The notes under the pieces are model-generated. The model saw only the letters and a list, made by a program, of their open reading frames with translations. It made no database searches and was not told where the DNA came from. The translations under genes were made by a program, and so were the position numbers. DNA of 64,000 nucleotides from Proteus alimentorum (GTDB taxonomy: Bacteria; Pseudomonadota; Gammaproteobacteria; Enterobacterales; Enterobacteriaceae), in NCBI RefSeq assembly GCF_002607735.1, contig NZ_NBVR01000043.1:57966-121965 (forward strand), given 5' to 3'. This document shows positions 28,171 through 37,923 of the stretch, piece after piece. Positions within the stretch are counted from its first letter, which is position 1. Each line of letters opens with the position of its first letter.

Positions 28171-28688
28171 TGCATAAACTCACGCTTATTTTGGCTCTAC
28201 CACTCCTTTTTATAACTAAAGGGTACGCCTATGACACCTTAGTGCAAGTGCATGCACGAGTGACAGGCAACACCTGTACCGTTGAGACAAACTCAGAAAA
28301 TATTACAGTGAAACTTGGTGACATTGCGACGAAAGACTTCACATCAACGGTGATGAGCCAACAACGAACACCCGTTATTCCTTTTAGTCTTAAATTAGTG
28401 GACTGTCAGCCAGAGGCCAGTGCGGTGAAAGTCAGTTTTAACGGTACGGGGGATCTCTCTGATAATACATTACTGGCGATTAATGATAATGGCGCAAAAG
28501 GTGTCGCTATTTCAATTATGGATAAAAATAAAACATCAATCTCGGTTAATGATAAAAGCCAATCTTATCCCCTGTTACCTAATCAAGATAATACCCTGCA
28601 ATTTTACGCTCGCTATGTCGCCACTCAGGTGCCAGTCGGTGCAGGGCAAGCCAATGCAACCACCACATTTTTATTGGAGTACCAATAA
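28170..28688 (+). CDS. Minor fimbrial subunit
   Basis: The 172-residue protein has a signal peptide ([20 protein letters not shown]), paired cysteines (GNTCTVET and LVDCQPEA), and the terminal beta-zipper FLLEYQ. ATG at 28170 overlaps the usher stop and has AGGAG upstream; the frame extends to a GTG at 28161, which is less likely. It may be a tip adaptor or initiator, judging by its position before the adhesin. Confidence 0.88.
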   Translation: MHKLTLILALPLLFITKGYAYDTLVQVHARVTGNTCTVETNSENITVKLGDIATKDFTSTVMSQQRTPVIPFSLKLVDCQPEASAVKVSFNGTGDLSDNTLLAINDNGAKGVAISIMDKNKTSISVNDKSQSYPLLPNQDNTLQFYARYVATQVPVGAGQANATTTFLLEYQ

Positions 28689-29761
28689 TGAAACGTACTT
28701 TATTCCCCCTTACATTACTGGTTTCCCTTGTTTTTCTTCCTATAGAAATGGCATGGGCAGTGGCAGATCCTCTTGTGGTTTCGCCGCCTCCAATGAATTT
28801 TGATGGCGCTGCGGATGGCACCCCCGCAGGCACCCCCATTACCTCAACATGGATCGGTGAAACTTCTGTTCATAATGGCTTTAAATGTGAAAATAAGTTC
28901 TTACAAAAATGTTGGGTAGAAACACTGTATGCCAATGCCTTAGGTTCAAAAATAAGTGGGATCTACTATTACGAGGGCGGAAATCGTTACCCTGTTTATT
29001 CACTGCCTGGTGTTAAAGGCATTGGCTATGCCTTTGGCCTAAAAGATAATAATGACAATGTTTCTTATGTCCCAATTGATGTAGATGGTGGCTCGGGTGC
29101 AACCATTATTTATCCAGCAGCAGGCTCTACTGTTAACCATAGTGTTGACCGCGTTTCGTTAAAAGGCAAAGTTGTGTTTGTTGTCACAGATGAACACTTA
29201 GAAACGGGTATTTATAATATTCCTTATACCGTTATCGCCAATACTTGGTCTGAATATGGTGGTGCACATAAAGGTAATAACACCTCTCTCGTTGCTATTA
29301 ATCCGGTGACAATCACCATTAAAGCCAGAGGTTGTACGATCAATACGAAAAATCTCACCTATGAATTAGGCGATATCTCAATGCGAGATATGGCAACCAT
29401 TGGCTCAACGTCAAAAACACAAAGTAAGCCCATTTCTGTCACTTGTGATACCAACGTTCACCTATATGCCAGCATGACCGATCAATCTACCTATTCTAAT
29501 AATACAGATGTACTCACACTAACATCAGACTCTGATGCTTCGGGTATTGGGATCCAATTTCTTTTTAATGATAATCCAACCCCCGTCGTTTATGGACCTG
29601 ATATCAGCGCGATTGGACAACCTAATCAACGTTTACTTCATATAACAACGTCTAATAACGAAAACTACACATTAAACCTGTCAACTCGCTATATCACGAC
29701 TGGAACACTAAAACCTGGTAAAGCAAACGGGTTAGCCAGTCTGACTTTTTCTTATCAATAA
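28688..29761 (+). CDS. Two-domain fimbrial tip adhesin
   Basis: The 357-residue protein has a signal peptide (to about residue 24), a distinct N-terminal domain of about 190 residues with two cysteines (HNGFKCENKFLQKCWVE), and a C-terminal pilin domain (ARGCTIN, VTCDTN, end LTFSYQ). This is the layout of two-domain adhesins: receptor-binding lectin domain in front, pilin domain behind. The receptor cannot be predicted. The start overlaps the stop of the minor subunit as TAATG. Confidence 0.88.
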   Translation: MKRTLFPLTLLVSLVFLPIEMAWAVADPLVVSPPPMNFDGAADGTPAGTPITSTWIGETSVHNGFKCENKFLQKCWVETLYANALGSKISGIYYYEGGNRYPVYSLPGVKGIGYAFGLKDNNDNVSYVPIDVDGGSGATIIYPAAGSTVNHSVDRVSLKGKVVFVVTDEHLETGIYNIPYTVIANTWSEYGGAHKGNNTSLVAINPVTITIKARGCTINTKNLTYELGDISMRDMATIGSTSKTQSKPISVTCDTNVHLYASMTDQSTYSNNTDVLTLTSDSDASGIGIQFLFNDNPTPVVYGPDISAIGQPNQRLLHITTSNNENYTLNLSTRYITTGTLKPGKANGLASLTFSYQ

Positions 29762-29787
29762 TGATTTGAATTTTTAAGGCTGATTAA

Positions 29788-30099
29788 ATGATTGATAACA
29801 GCAAAACCATTAATTTTCGTATAGGACAACGAATACGTCATTTACGAAAGAAATTAAAATACTCAGGAACCCTTTTTGCTCAAGAGTTAGGAATAAGCCA
29901 ACAACAACTTTCTCGTTATGAACGGGGAACAAATAGGATAAGTATTGAATTTATTTATCTGATTTCTGAAAAATTTGATGTTCATATTAGTTATTTCTTA
30001 CAAAGTAATCATGCTTCAAGTATTGAACAGCGAAGAAAAACTCAGGAAAAAAATAATCGGTTAATTGCCGAAAGCTGTATTAAGAATGATATTAATTGA
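29788..30099 (+). CDS. MrpJ-type helix-turn-helix regulator at the end of the fimbrial operon
   Basis: The 103-residue protein has an XRE-type helix-turn-helix with the MrpJ-family signature SQQQLSRYERG (about residues 38-48). In Proteus, fimbrial operons often end with such a gene; MrpJ represses flagellar genes when fimbriae are made, and some paralogues do the same. It follows the adhesin after 26 bases and is part of the operon. Its effect on motility is inferred from the family. Confidence 0.9.
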   Translation: MIDNSKTINFRIGQRIRHLRKKLKYSGTLFAQELGISQQQLSRYERGTNRISIEFIYLISEKFDVHISYFLQSNHASSIEQRRKTQEKNNRLIAESCIKNDIN

Positions 30100-30184
30100 G
30101 CGTAGCCTATTTACGCTTTTTCTCATCACGGGCTCTCTTTTACTTCTCTTTATTTTTAATTAAATAAAAATATATTCTCTTCTG

Positions 30185-30215
30185 TTATAAAAAAGCCACC
30201 TTAAAAGGTGGCTTT
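30185..30215 (-). terminator. Terminator of the potABCD operon
   Basis: An 11-bp stem (30192-30202 with 30205-30215) is followed on the minus strand by TTTTTTATAA. It lies 14 bases past the potD stop codon and could also stop transcripts of the fimbrial operon from the other side. Confidence 0.8.
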
Positions 30216-30228
30216 AGCGTGAAACGCT

Positions 30229-31272
30229 TTAACGTCCCGCTTTTAGTTTTTGATAATAGCTTTCATACAACACTGTCGCATCACCCACATCATTTTGCCA
30301 TTCGCCCTTATTGATAATCTCTTCTGTTGGATAAAGAGAATTATCTTTAGTGATCACATTTGGCAGTAACTTTTGTGCTGCTAGATTAGGTGTTGGATAA
30401 CCAATGTTTTCAGCGACTTTTGCTGCAATTTCAGGGCGTAATAAGAAATCGATAAGTTTATGAGCACCTTCGACATTCTTGGCATTAGCAGGAATAGCTA
30501 AGCTATCCATCCAGAAAATGCCCCCTTCTTTTGGCCACACCATTTCAATTGGCGCTCCAGCATCGCGAGCAATAAATGCCGAGCCATTCCAAATCATCCC
30601 TAAATTAACTTCCCCTTGCATATAAGGGTTAGCAGGGTTATCTGAATTGAATGCTAATACGTTTGGCATCAGCTTTTGTAGCTCTTTATAGGCTTCTTCA
30701 ATCTCTTTAGGATCGGTTGTATTACCTGAATAGCCTAATTTCAATAATGCCATTTGGAAAACTTCACGGGCATCATCAGTTAATAACAGGCTATCTTTAT
30801 ATTCAGGCTTCCATAAATCTGCCCATGAAGTAATGTCACTCACATCAACTTCATCGCTATTAATACCAATCGCGGTCGCCCCCCAAATGTAAGGAATGGA
30901 ATAGTCGTTTTGGGGGTCGAATGATTTATGTAATAAGCTAGGGTCGAGATTATCAAAATGCGTTAATTTTGATTTATCGATTTTTTGTAGCATGCCTTCA
31001 TGACTCATCTTAGAAATAAAATAAGTAGAAGGAACCACCAAGTCATAAGCCCCCTCTTTATAGGTCTTTAACTTGGTATACATGCTTTCATTGGATTCAT
31101 AGGTGGAATAAATCACCTTAATCCCAGTTTCTTTTGTAAACTGTTCAAGCAGACCAGGCGGCACATACTCCGTCCAGTTGTAGAAATATAATGTCTTACC
31201 ATCATCAGCCGAAGCTGTGCCGATACTTAATGCCATTACGCTGGCAGCAAGTACTGAGGACCACTTTTTCAT
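30229..31272 (-). CDS. potD: PotD, spermidine/putrescine-binding periplasmic protein
   Basis: The 347-residue protein has a signal peptide (MKKWSSVLAASVMALSIGTASA) and the PotD fold start LYFYNWTEYVPPGLLEQF. Conserved polyamine-site residues are seen in VPSTYFISKM, IPYIWGATAIGIN and EGGIFWMDSLAIP. It delivers spermidine, and less well putrescine, to PotBC. It is the last gene of potABCD, 112 bases after potC, a gap that may allow separate expression. Confidence 0.95.
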   Translation of the reverse strand: MKKWSSVLAASVMALSIGTASADDGKTLYFYNWTEYVPPGLLEQFTKETGIKVIYSTYESNESMYTKLKTYKEGAYDLVVPSTYFISKMSHEGMLQKIDKSKLTHFDNLDPSLLHKSFDPQNDYSIPYIWGATAIGINSDEVDVSDITSWADLWKPEYKDSLLLTDDAREVFQMALLKLGYSGNTTDPKEIEEAYKELQKLMPNVLAFNSDNPANPYMQGEVNLGMIWNGSAFIARDAGAPIEMVWPKEGGIFWMDSLAIPANAKNVEGAHKLIDFLLRPEIAAKVAENIGYPTPNLAAQKLLPNVITKDNSLYPTEEIINKGEWQNDVGDATVLYESYYQKLKAGR

Positions 31273-31384
31273 TTATATTTCCTTCAGTGGTTGATGCGTT
31301 AATATCAAATAGGCAGCTAGCCTACCTCCAACAGATTGGTCTTCAAGACCCCAAAAAGTGCGAGAAACTCGCACTAATACATGT

Positions 31385-32164
31385 TTACGCTTTGCCAGTT
31401 CTGTCTCTTAAGATCAACTGACTAATTAATACTAATACTAAGGATAGACCTAAAAGGATGGTTGCGAGCGCATTCACTTCTGGCGAAACCCCCACTTTTA
31501 CCATTGAATAAATTTTCAGTGGTAAAATTTCATAGCTTGGTCCCGTCACAAAAGAGGAAACTACAACGTCATCCATGGATAACGTAAAGCTGAGTAACCA
31601 ACCTGAAGCCACTGCTGGCATTGCCAGAGGCATAATGATTTTACGTAAAATAGTAAATTCACCCGCCCCTAAATCTTTAGCCGCTTCCAACATTTTCACA
31701 TCAAATCCACTTAATCGTGAGTACACAGTGACTACAACAAAAGGCAGACAAAATGTAATATGTGAAAATAGAAGTGACCAAAATCCTAATGAGACCCCTA
31801 GGATCATAAACAGTACAAGCAAAGAGATCGCCATTACAATATCCGGCGACATCATCACAACAAACAGCATTCCACCCACAAATTTTTTGCCACGAAAACG
31901 GTAGCGATAAAGCGCAACTGCCGCTAATGAGCCAATTAATGTCGCAAATGTCGCAGACGTGACGGCCATTATTAATGAATGCCCAGCGGCTTGAAGCAGA
32001 CTGTCATTATTAAATAAAATGGCGTACCAATCTGTGGTAAATCCTTTCCAATTAATCCCGAAACGTGATGAGTTAAAAGAGTTAACTATCAGAATGATGA
32101 TCGGGATATAAAGATACGCGTAAATAATGGACATAAACCCACCACGCAATAACCGTCCTATCAT
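31385..32164 (-). CDS. potC: PotC, polyamine ABC transporter permease
   Basis: The 259-residue inner-membrane permease has six predicted transmembrane helices and the EAA loop contacting the ATPase (LEAAKDLGAGEFTILRKIIMPLAMPA). Its start overlaps the stop of potB by 4 bases, which couples translation. With PotB it forms the channel of the PotABCD importer. Confidence 0.95.
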   Translation of the reverse strand: MIGRLLRGGFMSIIYAYLYIPIIILIVNSFNSSRFGINWKGFTTDWYAILFNNDSLLQAAGHSLIMAVTSATFATLIGSLAAVALYRYRFRGKKFVGGMLFVVMMSPDIVMAISLLVLFMILGVSLGFWSLLFSHITFCLPFVVVTVYSRLSGFDVKMLEAAKDLGAGEFTILRKIIMPLAMPAVASGWLLSFTLSMDDVVVSSFVTGPSYEILPLKIYSMVKVGVSPEVNALATILLGLSLVLVLISQLILRDRTGKA

Positions 32165-33021
32165 TCTATTTCTACCTTCTTATGCAGTAGCTTCACGGCT
32201 CGGTAATACACAAACAGCATTAATCCCATCACCAATGTTAAACAAATACTTGTGGCTGCACCGAAAGGCCAGTCACGAATATTTAAGAACTGGCTCTTAA
32301 TTACGTTACCAATTAATAAGTTTTTCGCGCCACCCATTAAATCAGCAACAAAGAATAAGCCCATTGCGGGTAACATCACGAGTAAACAACCTGCAATAAT
32401 ACCTGGCATTGTTAATGGAATAATAATACGAATAAAGGTTTGAAATTTATTAGCACCTAAATCGCGTGCTGCTTCTAAACAAGGTTTATCTAACTTTTCA
32501 ATGCTGGAATATAACGGTAATACCATGAAAGGTAATAAAATATAAACCAGCCCCAGTACAACGGCTTCTGGGGTATAAATAATTCTGAGTGGCTTATCAA
32601 TAAGTCCAATCCACAACAGGAATTCGTTAAAATAACCTTTAGTACTTAGGAATATCTTTAATCCATAAATACGAATAAGCGAGTTTGTCCAAAAAGGCAC
32701 AATCAATAAAAACAACATTAATGGCTGTATTTTCTTAGGCATTTTTGCAAGGAAATAAGCAAAGGGATAGCCTAATAATAAACACGCTAATGTTGCGACC
32801 ACCGCCATATTAATAGAATGTAGCAACACTTCTGCATACATAGGATCAAATAAGCGATTGTAGTTATCGAGTGTAAAGACCATCTCGACAAGGTTGGCAT
32901 CATCACGCGTTAAAAAGCTGGTCGCAATGATCATGATATTCGGCAAGAAGACGAACACCATCAACCAACCCACAACACCTGTAATTACGATGTTTTGAAA
33001 TAGTTTACGTGTTTTCTTCAT
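32161..33021 (-). CDS. potB: PotB, polyamine ABC transporter permease
   Basis: The 286-residue permease has six helices and the EAA loop [27 protein letters not shown] start it at 33021 ([12 protein letters not shown]), as in E. coli PotB; the frame is open to 33048, but those codons lie inside potA and do not match the family. The overlap with potA is 17 bases, typical of this operon. Confidence 0.94.
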   Translation of the reverse strand: MKKTRKLFQNIVITGVVGWLMVFVFLPNIMIIATSFLTRDDANLVEMVFTLDNYNRLFDPMYAEVLLHSINMAVVATLACLLLGYPFAYFLAKMPKKIQPLMLFLLIVPFWTNSLIRIYGLKIFLSTKGYFNEFLLWIGLIDKPLRIIYTPEAVVLGLVYILLPFMVLPLYSSIEKLDKPCLEAARDLGANKFQTFIRIIIPLTMPGIIAGCLLVMLPAMGLFFVADLMGGAKNLLIGNVIKSQFLNIRDWPFGAATSICLTLVMGLMLFVYYRAVKLLHKKVEIE

Positions 33022-34120
33022 CTGCCAGCACGACCTCCCAGCTTTCAACCCAAGTTACTGCAATTTTTTGGTCTAACGAGTGATCAACATCCGGATCATC
33101 TTCATTAAAGAATTCACTGACCATCACTACTTTGCCATTTTCCATTTCAACAACAGAATCTAGCGTCATGCCTTTATAGTTACGTTCACGAACATAACCA
33201 ATTAGTCCAGGAAGGTTTTCAAGATCGTGAATTTCTTCAACACGGAGATCTTCAGGTCGAAGTAATACTTTGAGTTGCTGGTTTTGTGTCACGGGTAATG
33301 TGGTATAAATATCACATTCATGACCTTCAACATCAGCACGAATACGCGTTTCATCAATACGATGGAGCACACGCGCATCAAAGATATTAATTTCACCTAT
33401 AAATTGCGCAACAAACAGGTTTGTTGGTTCTTCATAAATTTCACGCGGAGTGCCATCTTGCTCAATACGCCCTTCACGCATCACCACGATCCGGTCTGAC
33501 ATGGTCAGCGCCTCTTCTTGGTCATGAGTCACGAAAATAAAGGTGATCCCTAATTTACGTTGTAAGGCTTTTAATTCATTTTGCATCTGTTTACGTAATT
33601 TGTAATCCAGTGCAGATAATGATTCATCAAGCAATAAAACCTTTGGTTTATTCACAACAGCACGCGCAATCGCGACACGTTGTTGTTGTCCACCAGAAAG
33701 GTGTGCAGGACGGCGTTGTGCGAAATCTTCAAGTTGCACCATACGCAAGGCTTCTTCAACGCGAATATTGATCTCATCAGCAGGTGTTTTTTGCATACGA
33801 AGACCAAATGCGACGTTTTCAAAAACAGTCATATGTGGGAAAAGCGCGTAACTTTGAAAAACCGTATTTACAAAGCGTTGTTCCGCTGGGATATCCGTAA
33901 TATCTTGCCCATCGAGGATAATTTGCCCATCGTCAACGTCTTCTAAACCCGCGATTAAACGCAAAACCGTCGTCTTACCACAGCCCGAAGGACCAAGGAT
34001 GGTTAAAAACTCGCCATGGTTGATAGTGAGATCGAGGCGGGAAATAATTTGTTTTCCGTCGAAACCTTTACTTAAGGATTTTAATTCGACAACTGGTGTC
34101 AGAGATGTTTTCTCAGTCAT
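33005..34120 (-). CDS. potA: PotA, polyamine ABC transporter ATPase
   Basis: The 371-residue ATPase has Walker [12 protein letters not shown], signature [14 protein letters not shown], Walker [13 protein letters not shown] and the switch histidine in [13 protein letters not shown]-terminal TOBE-type regulatory domain follows ([11 protein letters not shown]). It energises spermidine import. It is the first gene of the operon potA-B-C-D. Confidence 0.96.
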   Translation of the reverse strand: MTEKTSLTPVVELKSLSKGFDGKQIISRLDLTINHGEFLTILGPSGCGKTTVLRLIAGLEDVDDGQIILDGQDITDIPAEQRFVNTVFQSYALFPHMTVFENVAFGLRMQKTPADEINIRVEEALRMVQLEDFAQRRPAHLSGGQQQRVAIARAVVNKPKVLLLDESLSALDYKLRKQMQNELKALQRKLGITFIFVTHDQEEALTMSDRIVVMREGRIEQDGTPREIYEEPTNLFVAQFIGEINIFDARVLHRIDETRIRADVEGHECDIYTTLPVTQNQQLKVLLRPEDLRVEEIHDLENLPGLIGYVRERNYKGMTLDSVVEMENGKVVMVSEFFNEDDPDVDHSLDQKIAVTWVESWEVVLADEENT

Positions 34121-34575
34121 TTAAGGTAATACTCTATCCCGAAGAATAATGCAGATAGAACCGCCACTGGAAAAGACTGTGTGAGCTGCCGGAGCATTAT
34201 GCTCCACAGAAGCCCAAAACCAGCGACGCCGTATGTATAGTACAAGCGGAAAATGATAAACGCAGTGGCGTGAAATTGAAAGCAAAAAGGTGCATAAACA
34301 ATGAAAAACTATTCATATTTAAGTTTTTCATCATAAACCATGCTCTTTAGGGTTTATGCTAAAAATACAATAAAATCAAAATGCTATTAATTTATATAAA
34401 TCGTAAAAATCGACTAAGTTTATGATTAAATAAATTTTCTCTTAGATGTTGTCTAATCGCCTTATTTTACTATAAAAACTTATTAGCCCGCTTATTTGCA
34501 ACACTATTCTATGGCCATTATTTTCATCTTATTATGATAATAAAAACTTTATATATCATATAGATGAAACTTTAA
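34121..34575. other. Upstream region of potABCD, no gene
   Basis: About 450 bases contain the potA promoter region. The only structure seen is the short palindrome GGAGCAT-T-ATGCTCC (34191-34205). No promoter hexamers could be assigned with confidence, and no open frame has a ribosome site. Confidence 0.5.
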
Positions 34576-34604
34576 TAACACCTCCTAACATTTAAGAGGT
34601 GTTA
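34576..34604 (-). terminator. Possible terminator of the protease gene
   Basis: A 9-bp stem (34576-34584 with 34596-34604) with an 11-base loop lies 22 bases after the protease stop. The tail on the minus strand (TTAAAGTTTC) is only moderately T-rich. Confidence 0.5.
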
Positions 34605-34625
34605 AAAGAATTAATACTATTGTAC

Positions 34626-35918
34626 TTAATGACGTTTTATGAGTTTTTTTAAATACAAAATGGCGTTATTTACATTGGGTAAAGGACCAATTTTGTCATT
34701 TAACGGTGGAAAAGTACCTGTTCTAATTAATAAGTCTCGCATTTGTATCGGGGTTAACACACTGTTTGTATGGTCTTTATACCAAGATTGGATCACAGCA
34801 ACGGCTCCTGCAACTAACGCACTAGCTGACGATGTTCCACTAAAATTAGCCGTATACGTATGGTTATCATCGCTTCGAAACAGGTCACCATAACCCGCCG
34901 TTACAACATCCTCTCCCCACGCTTGTACATGAATAGGTGAACCATACGTTGAAAAAGGTAATCGATTTAATGTATAAGGCGAACCTGCACCAACACGTAT
35001 TGAATTATTATCATGACGTTGTCGATAACTTTCGTAAGCAGGTAAATCCAGATCTACCCCCCCATTACCTGCGGCCATAATCACAATGATCCCAGCATCT
35101 GTTAATGCGCGAGTCGCTTCCCAAATATGCATTTCATAATCCGCAGGTACATAAGCTTGATGTTCACAAATTGTCTGCATTTCATATAAAACAATATCAC
35201 CAGCATGTAATATGTTTTTACTCGCAATGATCGCATCAATACGCCCACAAGTTAATTCAGAGATGGCATAAAACATATCTAATTTATAAGCGAGTCCAGT
35301 GATCCCTTTACCATTATTTTTCCCCATAATTAAACCGGCAACGGCTGTGCCATGATCGGCCTGACTGGTTTTTTCATTAAATGGTAATAACGGTGTAATA
35401 TTATCCGTTGATAAATCATAATGAGAAAGATTGAAATCCCATTCAATATCAGCGAGTTGTATTCCTTGACCATAGGCTTCTTGTTTCCATGCTTCACAAA
35501 TCCCTAACCCTTTAATTTTATTAACATTCACCGTTTTTTCTGGCGTATTTAAGTATTGCTGATATTGAGTAAAGTCAGGTGTAATATTAGGAGGTTCAAT
35601 AGGCTGTACAGGTACCGTTTGTACATATTCAATATCAGGGTGTTGTTGTAATACTTTAATTACTTCATCTAAAGAATAATGATTATTCTCTGGTAAATTA
35701 AGGTAATAATATTTATTTAGATCATTAAAGTTTATTGAAATAGAATCAAGATAACTCTTAGGCGGTAATTGATGAATAGATGATATTACTGGAATTAAAA
35801 GTATATTCGTTAAAAGGGAATGATGCATTTTATGGGAAGTAGAAAATGACAGTTTTTTATTATCACAATCAATATTGTTTAATTTTATAAGGATCTTTCT
35901 TTTAATGTTCATATTCAA
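34626..35918 (-). CDS. Subtilisin-like serine protease (S8 family)
   Basis: The 430-residue protein has the S8 catalytic triad: Asp in QLADIEWDFN, His in QADHGTAVAGLI, Ser in FSGTSSASALVAGA, plus the oxyanion asparagine in MAAGNGG. About 150 residues precede the catalytic domain; a stretch with HPDIEYVQTVPVQP resembles an inhibitor-type propeptide. No convincing signal peptide is seen, since the start (MNMNIKRKILIKLNN) lacks a hydrophobic core, although LLTNILLIPVIS at residue 35 is mildly hydrophobic. The gene stands alone in a variable region. Location and substrate are unknown. Confidence 0.85.
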   Translation of the reverse strand: MNMNIKRKILIKLNNIDCDNKKLSFSTSHKMHHSLLTNILLIPVISSIHQLPPKSYLDSISINFNDLNKYYYLNLPENNHYSLDEVIKVLQQHPDIEYVQTVPVQPIEPPNITPDFTQYQQYLNTPEKTVNVNKIKGLGICEAWKQEAYGQGIQLADIEWDFNLSHYDLSTDNITPLLPFNEKTSQADHGTAVAGLIMGKNNGKGITGLAYKLDMFYAISELTCGRIDAIIASKNILHAGDIVLYEMQTICEHQAYVPADYEMHIWEATRALTDAGIIVIMAAGNGGVDLDLPAYESYRQRHDNNSIRVGAGSPYTLNRLPFSTYGSPIHVQAWGEDVVTAGYGDLFRSDDNHTYTANFSGTSSASALVAGAVAVIQSWYKDHTNSVLTPIQMRDLLIRTGTFPPLNDKIGPLPNVNNAILYLKKLIKRH

Positions 35919-36089
35919 TGCTCCACTTTTTATTTTTAGCTTTATAACGTAAAATATTGGGCAGTGACTATTTCCATTTTTAATAGAGATAATATATATA
36001 GGCTATTTTATAAAAAAAATATCAAGCCTATGTTTTAACAATAGGCTTAATATTATTTGAATAATATTTATTAACTAAAATTAATCCGA

Positions 36090-37445
36090 TCAGTTAAGCA
36101 GCTTAAACTCTAACATCACATCTTCTAAGTTATCCAAAGAAAAACCTCGATAAATAATGGTATACTTATGAAGATTCATCTTGGAAATCAAACTTTGTGC
36201 TTTTTGTATTAGCTTGTTTTCATTGTATTTACTGTGGTTTCGTTTCACTTCACCAATCAGTACAGTTTTTTCAAGATCGTTAATTGCAACGATATCGATC
36301 TCATCTTTGCCTTTGCTATTCCAATAGCCACCAATTTTATTAAACCGTTTCGATTCCGATAGAATAGCTTTAAACAACCCTTCTAACTGAATGCCTGAAA
36401 AGGTCGAAAAGTCACGTTCAATATGTGCACGGATATATTCATAGTTATTCATTTCAACAGCACTGTTATTTGAATGAATAAACTTAAACCAGAAATTCAA
36501 AAACGGGTCTTCAATGATAAAACGAGCATCTCTTGCTTGTGGTTTAGATGAAATAGGCTTTGCTTTGGTGATAACGTTGAAGTTATGTTCCAATCTTTCT
36601 AAGTGAACATCAACACCGATACCAAGGTAATTGGTGATTTCTGAGCGAGTGGTTTTACCGTTAGAAATAGCATTCAAAATATCGAAGTATTGTTGATGTT
36701 CTGAGCCAAAATCTTCAACTAAACGGTGCGTTCCTTCTTTTATAAATGGGGATGAGTCTGATATGACATAATCAAAAACAGATTTGTGGTCAATAGAATG
36801 AGACAACAACTCAAGATACTTTGGAATACCGCCACTTAGACACCACCATTCAAGTAGTTTTGAAGATGAAAAGATATTCAAATCATCCATAACTTCTTTT
36901 ATATAAGAAGGTTTGAGTGCTTGAATATGAAAGAAACGATCATCTCGGTTCATTAATGGCTCATCTTTGTCTTTAAAAAGCTTTGTCATCATGTTGTACA
37001 TACTGCCACAACAAACGAGGTGCATCATGGATCCATGTTTGTATTGATCCCAAAGATTCTGAATGTCAGAAAATAGTGATTCATTCACTCTTTGAATGTC
37101 TTGGAATTCATCGACAATCAATGTGATAGGGTTAGTTTTTGAATAATCGAGTAAAAATTCAAATATATCTCGCAATGATTCTGGGTTAAAGAATTTAGCA
37201 CCGAGTTCATCATTGATTAGTTGTGAAAATTCTTTAACCAACATGATTTCGCTTTTTCGGCTAATGAAAAAGTATAGTTTCTTTAGTTTGTTATTTTCAT
37301 TGAAAAAAGCTTCACGCAGTAGTCGTGTTTTACCTACACGTCTTTTACCTACAACTACAGATAATTGACCATGAGTTTTTTTGATGTTTTCAGTAACATT
37401 ACGAAGTTCGCTTAGTTCAATTTGTCTATTGTAGAATTTTTGCAT
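36090..37445 (-). CDS. AAA ATPase with C-terminal nuclease-like (DUF234-type) domain
   Basis: The 451-residue protein has Walker A GKRRVGKTRL (about residues 33-42), Walker B ITLIVDEFQD, a central winged-helix part (NGKTTRSEITNYLGIGVDVHLERLE), and a C-terminal PD-(D/E)XK-like core (KDEIDIVAIN...TVLIGEVKRN). This is the layout of the archaeal-type ATPase/DUF234 family, which is common in archaea and scattered in bacteria. Its cellular role is not established; a mobile or defence function is possible. A large palindrome lies in its promoter. Confidence 0.82.
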   Translation of the reverse strand: MQKFYNRQIELSELRNVTENIKKTHGQLSVVVGKRRVGKTRLLREAFFNENNKLKKLYFFISRKSEIMLVKEFSQLINDELGAKFFNPESLRDIFEFLLDYSKTNPITLIVDEFQDIQRVNESLFSDIQNLWDQYKHGSMMHLVCCGSMYNMMTKLFKDKDEPLMNRDDRFFHIQALKPSYIKEVMDDLNIFSSSKLLEWWCLSGGIPKYLELLSHSIDHKSVFDYVISDSSPFIKEGTHRLVEDFGSEHQQYFDILNAISNGKTTRSEITNYLGIGVDVHLERLEHNFNVITKAKPISSKPQARDARFIIEDPFLNFWFKFIHSNNSAVEMNNYEYIRAHIERDFSTFSGIQLEGLFKAILSESKRFNKIGGYWNSKGKDEIDIVAINDLEKTVLIGEVKRNHSKYNENKLIQKAQSLISKMNLHKYTIIYRGFSLDNLEDVMLEFKLLN

Positions 37446-37497
37446 GCAGTGACCCTCTAACTAGCGATAAAGTTTAGAATGATTATACATCAAAATT

Positions 37498-37555
37498 CAT
37501 TAAGCTAAAATTAACTAAGCTAATTTTCGTTAGTTTAACTATTTTTAGCTTAATG
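37498..37555. repeat. Large nested palindrome upstream of the AAA ATPase gene
   Basis: Perfect 13-bp arms (37498-37510 and 37543-37555, CATTAAGCTAAAA and its complement) enclose a second imperfect inverted repeat (TTAACTAA at 37511-37518 with TTAGTTTAA at 37530-37538). The motif TTAGCTTA or its complement recurs three times. It lies 53 bases before the ATPase start, so it may be an operator for autoregulation or a cruciform. Confidence 0.8.
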
Positions 37556-37923
37556 GTTATACCTAATTCTTCAATAGAGTGAGTTAGATCTTTTTCCCAC
37601 TCATTGGCAAGAGGTTTAGTTGAAAACTTTTGTATTCTTCAAAGATTTTAACTCTTTATTCAAAGACTCTGCCTCGTGTCTTGATTTTTATTGTGAATTT
37701 TCTCCATTGATATAGAAACCATGTTCACCTCATAGTCGGTTTGAATATGAAGGTATTGGTTTCTTGTTGCTCTTAGGATGCGTATGTATAATCCTGCCAA
37801 TCAGGGTTTTTCGTTTGCCCTAATTGCCCCAAAAAAGGCAAATTGCCCTTAACTATCACTGAAACCCAGTTTTAACTGTGTAGAAAATAGCTTTAAGTGA
37901 TTGATAATTTAGAGAATTTATTT
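37556..37923. other. Intergenic region before dusA, no gene
   Basis: About 370 bases contain a stretch with repeated AATTGCCC and a 6-bp stem TTTGCC/GGCAAA (37814-37842), which may be the leader of dusA. Nothing else is recognised. Confidence 0.4.

Noticed and set aside
34191-34205. Short palindrome before potA as an operator
   Set aside because: It is only 7+7 bases with no known regulator match; listed only as part of the intergenic region.
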